Shown: piece by piece, positions 1 to 6,122 of the stretch
Numbering within the stretch: position 1 is the first letter of the stretch
Layout: every line of letters begins with the position of its first letter
Origin: an uncultured Slackia sp.
Lineage (GTDB): Bacteria > Actinomycetota > Coriobacteriia > Coriobacteriales > Eggerthellaceae
Length of the DNA stretch: 6,620 nucleotides
Direction: 5' to 3'
Assembly (NCBI GenBank): GCA_934646845.1
Contig: CAKUEV010000104.1
Location: forward strand, 1-6,620
The notes under the pieces: model-generated
Database searches by the model: none
Seen by the model: only the letters and a program-made list of their open reading frames with translations
What the model was told of the DNA's origin: nothing
Position numbers and translations under genes: made by a program

Positions 1-2262
1 GGCAACAATGCGCGCGAAATGTGGAACGCCTGGCATCCGACCATGGAGACCGTGGTGCTGTGGGGCGCGCAAACCAGCGCGTCGGGCGCCGGCTATGCCG
101 CGCGCGCCAATGCCGATATGCGCGAACGCGGCATCAAGACCATCGTCATCGACCCGTATCTCACCGAAGAAGCCGCAAAGGCCGACATCTGGCTGCCGAT
201 TCGTCCCATGGGCGACATCGCCATGCTGCTTGGCTGGTTTAACTACATCATCGTGAACAAGCTCTACGACGAGCAGTTTTGCAAATATTGGACGAACTAT
301 CCGTTCCTTATCGATCCCGACACCCGCCTGCCGCTGAAGGCCGAAGACGTGTGGCCCGATTACGTGAACCCCTCGGCCGACCCCAATGGCGTCTACGACA
401 CGCCGGCGTATGTGTGCTTCGACGCGCGCACGAATTCCGTGCAGCCGTTCCCATTCACGGCTCCCGAAGATTCGCCCGTCGACCCAGTGATTTTCACCGA
501 GGCCGAAGTGGGCGGCCGCATGTGCAAGACCGGCGGCCAAATCCAATGGGGGGCATGCGCCGAATGGGATTTGCAAAAAACCGCAGAAGTCACCTGGGTT
601 GACGCGGACAAGATCGAGGCGGCCATCAAGCTGTATGCCACGACGCTTTCGGGCATTGGCACGGGCCAGTTCGCCGATATGTCGGAGCTCTCCAGCAACT
701 TCATCTTTGGCACCATGGCGCTTGACATGCTGTGCGGCAAGGTGGACAAGCCGGGCGTCGTGCTTACCGAGCAAAAGCCCGAATCGCGCCACACCACGCG
801 CCCGACGCATTTCTGGTGCGGCCGTCCCTACCAAGAGACGTTCGGCGTGGGCTGGACGGTTGGCTTGACGAAGGAGGAAAACCTCAGGCGCAGCCATGCC
901 GCCGTCGAGCGCTGGAACGCCAAGGGCGTCGATGGCTTGGCGAAGCAGAAGGAATTCGTGAACTACCAAATGGCGCGCTTGGGCTCCGACAAGCACAAAG
1001 CGGTGCACCAATGGCAGCTCAACGAGCTTGCTTCGGTGCGCGAGGCCCTGCTTACGGGCGAGCCCTACAAGGTTTCGGTGCGTTGGGAGCAATCGGGCAA
1101 CAAGTACTGCGTCATGTCGAACGGCGAGCAGTGGAACGAAGCCTACAGCACGCTCGACTACACCATCCACCAGCAACCGCATATGACTTCCACCACCATC
1201 GAGGACGCCGATCTGTTCCTGCCTATGCAGGAATGGCTGGAATTCGAACACGCGACCGAAACGAACACCCAGTTCAACCAAACGTACATGCGCAAGCAGA
1301 TCGTGCATTTGGGCGAGACGGCCGACCCGTTCATCTGCGTGACGAAGATCGTCGATTCTTTGTGCGAGCACCTTGGCGGCGACGATAAGATCCTCGACCG
1401 CGACTTCCAGTTCAACGGCACCTACCGCTCGAAGGAAGACATCTATCCCACGTGGGCGAAGATGTTTGGCGTCGATGACTGGCCTGAGGCCGTGAAGCAC
1501 TCGGAGGACCATACGCTTACGGTGCCGATCGACGACTTATACCAGTACTACCAGTACCTCGATATCGTCGATGACGGCCTCCCTGCCGGATTCGCCACGC
1601 TCTCGCGCAAATGCGAGCCCTACGTCACCATGGCCGTGATGAACGGGCATACGGGCTTTCCGTACAACTTCCCCTACGAGCAAACGGGCAAAGAGGGCGA
1701 GTGGCTGGAATACGAGGCGGTGTGCACCTACAAAGAGCAGTCGGAAAACATGCTGCAAGATGATGAGGAGTACCCGTTCTATTTGACCACGGGCCGCGTG
1801 GCGCACTATCACCACACCACGCTGCGCAACGCCCCCTTGAGCCGCGAGATCATGCCCGTGCCCGATATGCGCATGAACCCGCGCGATGCCGAAAAGATCG
1901 GCGTGAAGCACGGCGATTGGGTCGAGCTGTCGAGCCGTCGCGGCAAGACGAACGGACGCGTGTACATCACGGAAGGCGTGCGGCCGGGCGTCGTGATGAT
2001 GGAACGCTTCTACTTCCCCGAAAGCTACGACCGCCAGCAAAAGAAGATGACCGGCGGCTGGCGCCAATGCAACGTGAACCTCATGGCGCGCGACGACGTG
2101 GTTAACCCCACGTTCGCGTCGGCGAGCTGGCGAGGCTATCGCGTGAACGTGAAGAAGGGCCACAAGCCTGATGGCATTTGGACCGAACCCGAAGAATTCC
2201 AAGCATTCATGCCTACCACGCATATGAGCAAAAACACGTCGGAGGTGTTCCGCCATGCCTAG
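1..2262 (+). CDS. Molybdopterin (bis-MGD) oxidoreductase catalytic subunit, DMSO reductase family, 5'-truncated by window edge
   Basis: The frame is open from base 1 and ends at TAG 2260-2262, giving 753 visible residues (numbered from base 1). The true start lies upstream. The missing part should hold any Tat signal, the N-terminal [4Fe-4S] motif and the Mo-ligand residue, so the ligand type cannot be read. Visible hallmarks are the MGD-binding VVLWG segment (~18-22), VIDP (~49-52) followed by ADIWLPIRPMGD, a family-typical EDADLFLP segment at 401-408, and the C-terminal dinucleotide-binding domain from ~590. That domain contains TTGR (596-599) followed by AHYHHTTLRN, then NPRDAEKIGVKHGDWV. 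With roughly 200 residues missing, the full protein would exceed 900 residues, larger than E. coli DmsA (~800). The family is certain but the substrate is unknown. A reductase of an S- or N-oxide, a catechol-type dehydroxylase, or another Eggerthellaceae-type reductase all fit. The next gene overlaps its last 8 bases, implying translational coupling. Confidence 0.93.
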   Translation, partial: GNNAREMWNAWHPTMETVVLWGAQTSASGAGYAARANADMRERGIKTIVIDPYLTEEAAKADIWLPIRPMGDIAMLLGWFNYIIVNKLYDEQFCKYWTNYPFLIDPDTRLPLKAEDVWPDYVNPSADPNGVYDTPAYVCFDARTNSVQPFPFTAPEDSPVDPVIFTEAEVGGRMCKTGGQIQWGACAEWDLQKTAEVTWVDADKIEAAIKLYATTLSGIGTGQFADMSELSSNFIFGTMALDMLCGKVDKPGVVLTEQKPESRHTTRPTHFWCGRPYQETFGVGWTVGLTKEENLRRSHAAVERWNAKGVDGLAKQKEFVNYQMARLGSDKHKAVHQWQLNELASVREALLTGEPYKVSVRWEQSGNKYCVMSNGEQWNEAYSTLDYTIHQQPHMTSTTIEDADLFLPMQEWLEFEHATETNTQFNQTYMRKQIVHLGETADPFICVTKIVDSLCEHLGGDDKILDRDFQFNGTYRSKEDIYPTWAKMFGVDDWPEAVKHSEDHTLTVPIDDLYQYYQYLDIVDDGLPAGFATLSRKCEPYVTMAVMNGHTGFPYNFPYEQTGKEGEWLEYEAVCTYKEQSENMLQDDEEYPFYLTTGRVAHYHHTTLRNAPLSREIMPVPDMRMNPRDAEKIGVKHGDWVELSSRRGKTNGRVYITEGVRPGVVMMERFYFPESYDRQQKKMTGGWRQCNVNLMARDDVVNPTFASASWRGYRVNVKKGHKPDGIWTEPEEFQAFMPTTHMSKNTSEVFRHA
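2241..2245 (+). promoter_or_regulatory. Ribosome binding site of the iron-sulfur subunit gene
   Basis: GGAGG lies 9 bases before ATG 2255, inside the end of the catalytic subunit gene. It fixes the start of the ferredoxin subunit within the 8-bp overlap ATGCCTAG. Confidence 0.8.
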
Positions 2263-2845
2263 AAATTGCCTCGTGATAAACCTCGACCGTTGCACGGGCT
2301 GCGACAGCTGCATCGTGAGCTGCAAGTTGGAGCACGGGCTTCCTTTGGGAACCTTCTTCAACCGCGTGCTGCAAGTGGGTCCCACGGGAACGTATCCCAA
2401 TATCGAGCGCTACAACCTGCCGGTGCAGTGCCAGCAATGCACGCATGCTCGGTGCATAGAGGTGTGCCCGACGGGCGCGAGCTTCAGAAGCGAAGTGGAC
2501 GGCACGGTGCAGATTGACGCGGGCAAATGCGTCGGCTGCCAGTATTGCCTGTACGCATGTCCCTACGGCGTGCGCTCGTTCGATGCGAATGAGGGCGTGG
2601 CGAAGAAATGCACGCTGTGCCAGCACCGTACCGCCGACGGAAAGGGCAAGCCCGCGTGCGTGCACAACTGCCCGGGCGGCGCGCGATTGTTCGGCGACCT
2701 TGATGATCCGAACTCCGATGTGTCGCGCGAGCTGGCGAAATACGATGACGAGTGCATCCATTTTCTGCCGCAGCCGCAAGGCGAGTCGCCCCTGACGCGC
2801 TACATTCTGTCCCCCAAATACGCAAGTTGGAAGGATTTGGTGTAA
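2255..2845 (+). CDS. DmsB-like four-cluster ferredoxin subunit of the molybdoenzyme
   Basis: This 196-residue protein should pass electrons from the membrane anchor to the catalytic subunit. Sixteen cysteines fall in four groups: 13/16/19/23, 59/62/67/71, 92/95/98/102 and 119/122/135/139. This is the arrangement of DmsB/PsrB/NrfC-type subunits that bind four [4Fe-4S] clusters. The third and fourth groups show the family's CVGCQYCLYACPYG and CTLCQHR...CVHNCP patterns. No cysteine is replaced, so all four clusters should be cubane [4Fe-4S]. There is no signal peptide, as expected for a subunit exported by riding with a Tat-tagged partner or for a cytoplasm-facing complex. The length (~200) is normal. 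The start at ATG 2255 has a good ribosome site and overlaps the upstream stop; the stop TAA directly abuts the next ATG. The genes are thus tightly coupled. Confidence 0.95.
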   Translation: MPRNCLVINLDRCTGCDSCIVSCKLEHGLPLGTFFNRVLQVGPTGTYPNIERYNLPVQCQQCTHARCIEVCPTGASFRSEVDGTVQIDAGKCVGCQYCLYACPYGVRSFDANEGVAKKCTLCQHRTADGKGKPACVHNCPGGARLFGDLDDPNSDVSRELAKYDDECIHFLPQPQGESPLTRYILSPKYASWKDLV

Positions 2846-3721
2846 ATGGCTCCGAAAATTCAATGGCCGCTGGTGCTGTTTTCCCTGCTTGCGGGCGTGG
2901 GTGGCTGCGCGTTCGCGTTCGCGGGCATCGGCAATGCCCTCGGCGAGGCGCCCGGCGTGACGTTCGTCGTGACGATTGTGGCGTTCGTGTTCGTATGCAT
3001 CGGCGGCGTGTGCTCGGTGGTGCACTTGGCGACCCCGAAGCATGCATGGGCGGTCGTGACGCACATCCTGTCGTTCTCGGGCATCTCTGTCGAGCTCATC
3101 ATGCTCGGCATCGCCTGCGCGCTTATGGTGGTGTTCGTGGGCTGCGACGTTTTGGGCCTTCCCACCATCGTCAAATTGGCGAGCGGCCTGCTCGGCGCGC
3201 TTTCGGGCGTATGCCTCGCATTCGCGACCGGCCATGGCTACCTCATTTCGTCGAAGCCGACGTGGAACACCATGAAGCTGCCCGTCGCCTATACGGCCAC
3301 TTCTCTCGTCGGCGGGGCGTTCCTCTACCTCTTCGTGGCCTCGATGCTTGGGGCGAACGGCTTCGTCATGACGCAAATCTCGGGAATCGCCCTGCTGTGC
3401 TGCTTCTTCAACGTGGTGGCCCTGGGTGCCTACATCAGGCATTTGGGCCGCGATATCGCGCGCACGAATAAGAAGCTCTACGAGCGCGGCATTGTCGCGT
3501 GTGGCATGGTGGCAACCTTGGTTTTGATGGCTGTGCTTTATGCGATAGCCATGGTCTCTTCCGCTCCCGACCTTGTCTTCTCGCTGGTCGCGTTCGTGGG
3601 CTGCGCCGTCGCGCTCCTTGGCGGTTTGGCGCTGCGCATGCTCATGTGGATCGTGGGCGCGGGATTCCTTTCGCTGTTCGATCAGGCGCGCGATCATCGT
3701 TCCGCGATTTTGAACGACTGA
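2846..3721 (+). CDS. DmsC-family quinol-oxidising membrane anchor subunit
   Basis: This 291-residue integral membrane protein has eight hydrophobic stretches, at about 8-28, 38-58, 80-100, 108-127, 147-167, 176-196, 217-237 and 244-264. That matches DmsC (PF04976) in length (~287 in E. coli) and helix number. The family's best conserved region is recognisable at 57-88: SVVHLATPKHAW followed by SFSGISVELIML. A second conserved stretch is SSKPTWNT at 135-142. By position in this motif H60 and E83 look equivalent to E. coli DmsC His65 and Glu87, which mutational work links to menaquinol binding; the equivalence is inferred by eye. The role is to anchor the A and B subunits and feed electrons from menaquinol. 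The start abuts the upstream TAA; a GGAAGG at 2829-2834 is a plausible if slightly distant ribosome site. NrfD-type anchors were considered, but the HL..P..AW motif favours DmsC. Confidence 0.9.
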   Translation: MAPKIQWPLVLFSLLAGVGGCAFAFAGIGNALGEAPGVTFVVTIVAFVFVCIGGVCSVVHLATPKHAWAVVTHILSFSGISVELIMLGIACALMVVFVGCDVLGLPTIVKLASGLLGALSGVCLAFATGHGYLISSKPTWNTMKLPVAYTATSLVGGAFLYLFVASMLGANGFVMTQISGIALLCCFFNVVALGAYIRHLGRDIARTNKKLYERGIVACGMVATLVLMAVLYAIAMVSSAPDLVFSLVAFVGCAVALLGGLALRMLMWIVGAGFLSLFDQARDHRSAILND

Positions 3722-3765
3722 CGGCTGCCTGCTGCGATTCCTTTGCAAAACCGATTCTCTTAAAA

Positions 3766-3772
3766 AAGGGGG
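3766..3772 (+). promoter_or_regulatory. Ribosome binding site deciding the start of the TorD-ferredoxin gene
   Basis: AAGGGGG is followed 5 bases later by ATG 3778. The reading frame stays open far upstream, to ATG 3499 inside the anchor gene, but that extension only shadows the anchor gene. This ribosome site and the TorD-like N-terminus that follows fix the start at 3778. Confidence 0.8.
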
Positions 3773-3777
3773 AACAC

Positions 3778-4701
3778 ATGCTATCCAAAGAAGAATTCCG
3801 GCGTGTGCAAGAAGAGCGCATCGCCGTGTATTCCCTGGTCGCGCGGCTGTTCGAGCGCCCGCTTGAGCAATGCGATATCGATACGCTTGCCCAGGCGAAC
3901 CTGGCCGAGCTGCCATGCGATGACGCGGCGATGCACCACGGGCTTGAAGTCATGGGGCGCTTCCTGCGCAAGCGCAACAGCGGAACGCGCGAGGCGCTGA
4001 ACCGCGATTACACGTCGGCGTTTTACGGCATCCAAGACATCGGCGGGCGCTACGCCCTTCCGTATGAGAGCGCGTTTGGCGATTCGAGCCAGCTTTTGAT
4101 GGGAGCGGCCCGCCGCAAAGTGTTCAACGTCTACAAGAAGCAGGCTCTGCGCTTGCGTGAAGGCGTGGACATTCCCGAGGACCATCTGTCGTATATGTGC
4201 GAGTTCATGGGCGCTATGGCGCGCAAGGCGGCCGACGCGCACGAACGCGGCGATTCAGACGGCGTGAAGGAAAGCCTGCTTTTGCAGCGCGCGTTTCTGA
4301 GGGCCCATATTTTGAGCTGGTACGAAGAGCTTGAGCTCCTTGCCGGCCAGCTCGTCGAGGCGCGTTTTTACCATGGCGTGCTCGAGTTCGCGGGCGCGTT
4401 CTTCAAGCTCGACGATGCCGCCCTGACGGTGCAGCTTTCCGACATGGGCGCCGCGCGAGCCCGCTTCGATTTGGCCTGGTGGGAGGCGCCGCGCTCCTCT
4501 GACGAGCGCCACGCGTATCGCCCGAATCTTGACAAGGCGCTGTGCATTCGCAAAAAGGGCGGCTCCTGCGACAAGTGCGTCGCGGCGTGCCCCGTGCATA
4601 TCGATCCGGTGCTCGACCGCGATGGCGCAACGCGCATCGACTGCACGAAATGCGGCAAGTGCGTCGAGGCATGCCCCTCGGCCGCGCTCGAAATCAAATA
4701 G
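3778..4701 (+). CDS. TorD/DmsD-family molybdoenzyme chaperone fused to a C-terminal 2[4Fe-4S] ferredoxin domain
   Basis: This 307-residue soluble protein has two parts. Residues ~10-220 are an all-helical TorD/DmsD-type chaperone (PF02613): YSLVARLFERP at 18-28, NRDYTSAFYG at 75-84, PYESAF at 95-100, PEDHLSYMCEFM at 133-144 and the late helix FLRAHILSWYEEL at 173-185. Such chaperones bind the Tat leader and apo-form of a molybdoenzyme, help cofactor loading and delay export until folding is complete. After a linker (~225-250), residues ~251-307 form a dicluster ferredoxin. Its cysteines are 256/264/267/271 (spacing C-x7-C-x2-C-x3-CP) and 289/292/295/299 (C-x2-C-x2-C-x3-CP). The usual TorD/DmsD length is ~200, so the ferredoxin part is an addition. 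The gene is one uninterrupted frame with no sign of a frameshift. It sits 56 bp after the anchor gene, so its client is most likely the catalytic subunit of this operon. The electron-carrying or cluster-delivery role of the tail is inference. Confidence 0.9.
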   Translation: MLSKEEFRRVQEERIAVYSLVARLFERPLEQCDIDTLAQANLAELPCDDAAMHHGLEVMGRFLRKRNSGTREALNRDYTSAFYGIQDIGGRYALPYESAFGDSSQLLMGAARRKVFNVYKKQALRLREGVDIPEDHLSYMCEFMGAMARKAADAHERGDSDGVKESLLLQRAFLRAHILSWYEELELLAGQLVEARFYHGVLEFAGAFFKLDDAALTVQLSDMGAARARFDLAWWEAPRSSDERHAYRPNLDKALCIRKKGGSCDKCVAACPVHIDPVLDRDGATRIDCTKCGKCVEACPSAALEIK

Positions 4702-4705
4702 CACC

Positions 4706-4745
4706 TTATGCCGGCACGAACAAGAAGTAGTGATAACCGGCATGA
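4706..4745 (+). promoter_or_regulatory. Intercistronic inverted repeat (hairpin) just upstream of the first permease
   Basis: ATGCCGG at 4708-4714 pairs perfectly with CCGGCAT at 4737-4743. One G-U and one U-A pair (4707/4744, 4706/4745) extend the stem outward. Inside the loop CAC (4715-4717) can pair with GTG (4730-4732), leaving an ATAA bulge. The stem ends 5 bases before the AGGAGG ribosome site. No T-run follows, so it is not a canonical intrinsic terminator. It could protect the 3' end of the upstream message, attenuate read-through, or affect permease translation. Confidence 0.45.
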
Positions 4746-4750
4746 ATATA

Positions 4751-4756
4751 AGGAGG
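4751..4756 (+). promoter_or_regulatory. Strong ribosome binding site deciding the start of the first permease
   Basis: AGGAGG is followed 5 bases later by ATG 4762. The frame is open upstream to an ATG at 4708, but the residues added there are charged, lie within the hairpin and have no good ribosome site. The start at 4762 is preferred. Confidence 0.88.
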
Positions 4757-4761
4757 AAGAA

Positions 4762-6021
4762 ATGAGGGAAGACGGCTCTTACGCCATCGCCGACAAAGTG
4801 CCTTTGAACAAGGCGATCGCGTATTCCATTCAGCATCTTATGGCGTTCGTCGGAGGCGGCGCCATCGTGCCTGCGCTTATTATGGGGCTCGATCCGGCGC
4901 TGAGCGTATTCTGCACGGGCCTCGGCACCATTATCTATCTGCTGTGTACGCGCAATAAAGTGCCGAGCTACTTCGGCGTTTCGTTCAGCTTCATTGGCCC
5001 CATGGCCATTGTGACCGCGGTCGATGGCATTTCCGGCGCGCTGTGCGGCATCGTTTCAGTAGGCATCGTGTTCTGTATCGTGGCCGGCGTAGTCAAATTA
5101 GCGGGCACGGGCTGGATTGACAAAGTGCTGCCGCCTGTTGTCGCGGGCTGCATCATCGTCGTTATCGGTGTTGGCTTGTCGAGCGTCGCGATCAGCGACG
5201 TCATGGCCACCGATGCGGCGGGCAACTTCGATTTGACGAGCTGCGCGATTGGCCTGGTGACGTTCCTTGTCGCCGTTACCAGCTCGAGCTTTTTCCCGGG
5301 CATCTTCAAGATGATTCCCGTGTTGGTCGGCATTGTGGTTGGCTACCTTATCTCGATTCCTTTCGGGTTGGTCGACTTCACTCCTATCCAGGAAGCTGCC
5401 TGGATAGGCCTGCCTAACATCACCACGCCCACGTTCAGCCTGAACGCGATTCTGGTTATTGCCCCCATCGCGCTCGTCGTCATCGTCGAGCACATCGGCC
5501 ACCTGCTCACGGTCAGCAGTGTGTCGGGCGAGGATTGTAACGACAAGCTGGCCGCCTCGCTTCTCGGCAACGGCTTGGGCACGATGGCTTCCGGCTTCTT
5601 GGGCGGCCCCGCGCTGACTTCCATCGCCGAGAACATCGGCGTCATGGGCCTGTCGAAGTGCTACTCCACGCGCGTGTTCTGGTGGACGGCTGGCTTCGCG
5701 CTGATCATCGGCGGTTTCTGCCCGAAACTCGCCATGCTGTTCTACTCCATCCCCAGCCCGGTAATCGGTGGCGTGTCCCTGATGCTGTTCGGTCTGATCG
5801 CCGGCAACGGTTTGTCGCTGATGGTGGATGCGAAGGTTGATTTCACGAGCAACCGCAACCTGATGATCGTCGCTTCGACGCTCATCGTGGGCGTTGGCAT
5901 GATGACGACTTCCACGTCTATTCCCGTTGGTTCCTTCAGCGTTCCGGGTCTGCTGCTCGCATCGATTCTGGCCATCGTGCTGAATTTGATTCTTCCCCGC
6001 GACGCCGAACAAGCGAAATAA
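4762..6021 (+). CDS. NCS2/NAT-family nucleobase permease, UraA-like (uracil type)
   Basis: This 419-residue polytopic membrane protein is of normal UraA length (~430) with about 14 hydrophobic segments. It should import a nucleobase, probably by proton symport. Diagnostic stretches are SIQHLMAF (22-29), VPSYFGVSFSFIGP (67-80), VEHIGHLL (242-249), AENIGVMG (289-296) and PSPVIGGVSLMLFG (331-344). E243, H247 and E290 fall where UraA has Glu241, His245 and Glu290, residues that bind uracil or sit at the proton site. The ENIG form of the NAT motif is that of uracil carriers; xanthine carriers such as XanQ have QNxG. Uracil or a related pyrimidine is thus the best guess, though specificity can shift with few residues. 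The N-terminal part departs from the usual QH..MFGATVLVP, reading QHLMAFVGGGAIVP with one extra residue. It lies 60 bp after the chaperone gene on the same strand, so co-transcription is possible but unproven. Confidence 0.92.
   Translation: MREDGSYAIADKVPLNKAIAYSIQHLMAFVGGGAIVPALIMGLDPALSVFCTGLGTIIYLLCTRNKVPSYFGVSFSFIGPMAIVTAVDGISGALCGIVSVGIVFCIVAGVVKLAGTGWIDKVLPPVVAGCIIVVIGVGLSSVAISDVMATDAAGNFDLTSCAIGLVTFLVAVTSSSFFPGIFKMIPVLVGIVVGYLISIPFGLVDFTPIQEAAWIGLPNITTPTFSLNAILVIAPIALVVIVEHIGHLLTVSSVSGEDCNDKLAASLLGNGLGTMASGFLGGPALTSIAENIGVMGLSKCYSTRVFWWTAGFALIIGGFCPKLAMLFYSIPSPVIGGVSLMLFGLIAGNGLSLMVDAKVDFTSNRNLMIVASTLIVGVGMMTTSTSIPVGSFSVPGLLLASILAIVLNLILPRDAEQAK
5383..5408 (+). repeat. Perfect 10-bp inverted repeat inside the first permease gene
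   Basis: CCTATCCAGG (5383-5392) and CCTGGATAGG (5399-5408) are exact reverse complements separated by the 6-base loop AAGCTG. They lie in codons for an extramembrane stretch near residues 208-216. No T-run follows. It may be a coincidence of coding sequence or a stable mRNA hairpin. Confidence 0.6.
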
Positions 6022-6117
6022 CCGCGCATCTTTACAGCCTGCAGGCGTGATTGCCTGCGAAATCAACAGGGCGTCGTCGGCGAAACGCTGGCGGCGCCTT
6101 CTCATGAAAGGGTCATC
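6022..6117 (+). other. 96-bp intergenic spacer between the two permeases
   Basis: Between TAA 6019-6021 and ATG 6118 there is no good promoter or intrinsic terminator. The spacer holds a palindrome GCCTGCAGGC (6037-6046) followed by GCCTGC (6053-6058), so GCAGGC 6041-6046 can form a 6-bp stem with 6053-6058 over a 6-base loop. No T-run follows. The gap is compatible with read-through from the first permease. Confidence 0.4.
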
Positions 6118-6122
6118 ATGAG
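6101..6122 (+). promoter_or_regulatory. Translation-initiation region of the second permease, with SD in a hairpin loop and AUG in the stem
   Basis: The ribosome site GAAAGGG (6106-6112) lies 5 bases before ATG 6118 and fixes that start. CTCATGA (6101-6107) is the exact reverse complement of TCATGAG (6116-6122). In the mRNA these could pair with an 8-base loop, putting most of the Shine-Dalgarno sequence (AAGGG) in the loop and the start codon in the stem. The repeat is seen directly; any effect on translation is inference. Confidence 0.5.

Noticed and set aside
732..1388. Plus-strand alternative frame of 218 codons inside the catalytic subunit gene
   Set aside because: It is out of frame with clear molybdopterin motifs, has low-complexity Arg/Gly/Ala composition and shows no convincing ribosome site.
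3499..3777. N-terminal extension of the chaperone frame into the anchor gene
   Set aside because: The extension would overlap the conserved end of the anchor. The AAGGGGG site and the TorD-like N-terminus support ATG 3778.
3722..3777. Possible promoter (TTGCAA at 3743-3748) between the anchor and chaperone genes
   Set aside because: There is no -10 element at proper spacing. The A-run before the ribosome site is better explained as an accessible initiation region.
2213..3916. Long minus-strand open frame (567 codons) opposite the ferredoxin, anchor and chaperone genes
   Set aside because: It lies fully opposite well-recognised genes. Its translation is rich in Arg, His and Ala with no recognisable domain, as expected from the antisense of high-GC codon usage.
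4447..4494. Repeated GGCGCCGCGC near the end of the TorD domain
   Set aside because: Two copies in coding sequence of a high-GC genome encode unrelated residues in context; this fits codon bias.
4762..6021. First permease as a xanthine/urate carrier
   Set aside because: Its NAT motif is ENIG, the form found in uracil carriers, not the QNxG of XanQ/UacT-type carriers. Xanthine remains possible but is not favoured.
6031..6059. TTTACA at 6031-6036 as a -35 box for the second permease
   Set aside because: The bases 17 further on (around 6054-6059) are GC-rich and do not resemble a -10 box.
6104..6121. Five-codon mini-ORF (ATG AAA GGG TCA TCA TGA) whose stop overlaps the second permease's start
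   Set aside because: It has no ribosome site of its own and it contains the permease's Shine-Dalgarno sequence; it is likely coincidental.
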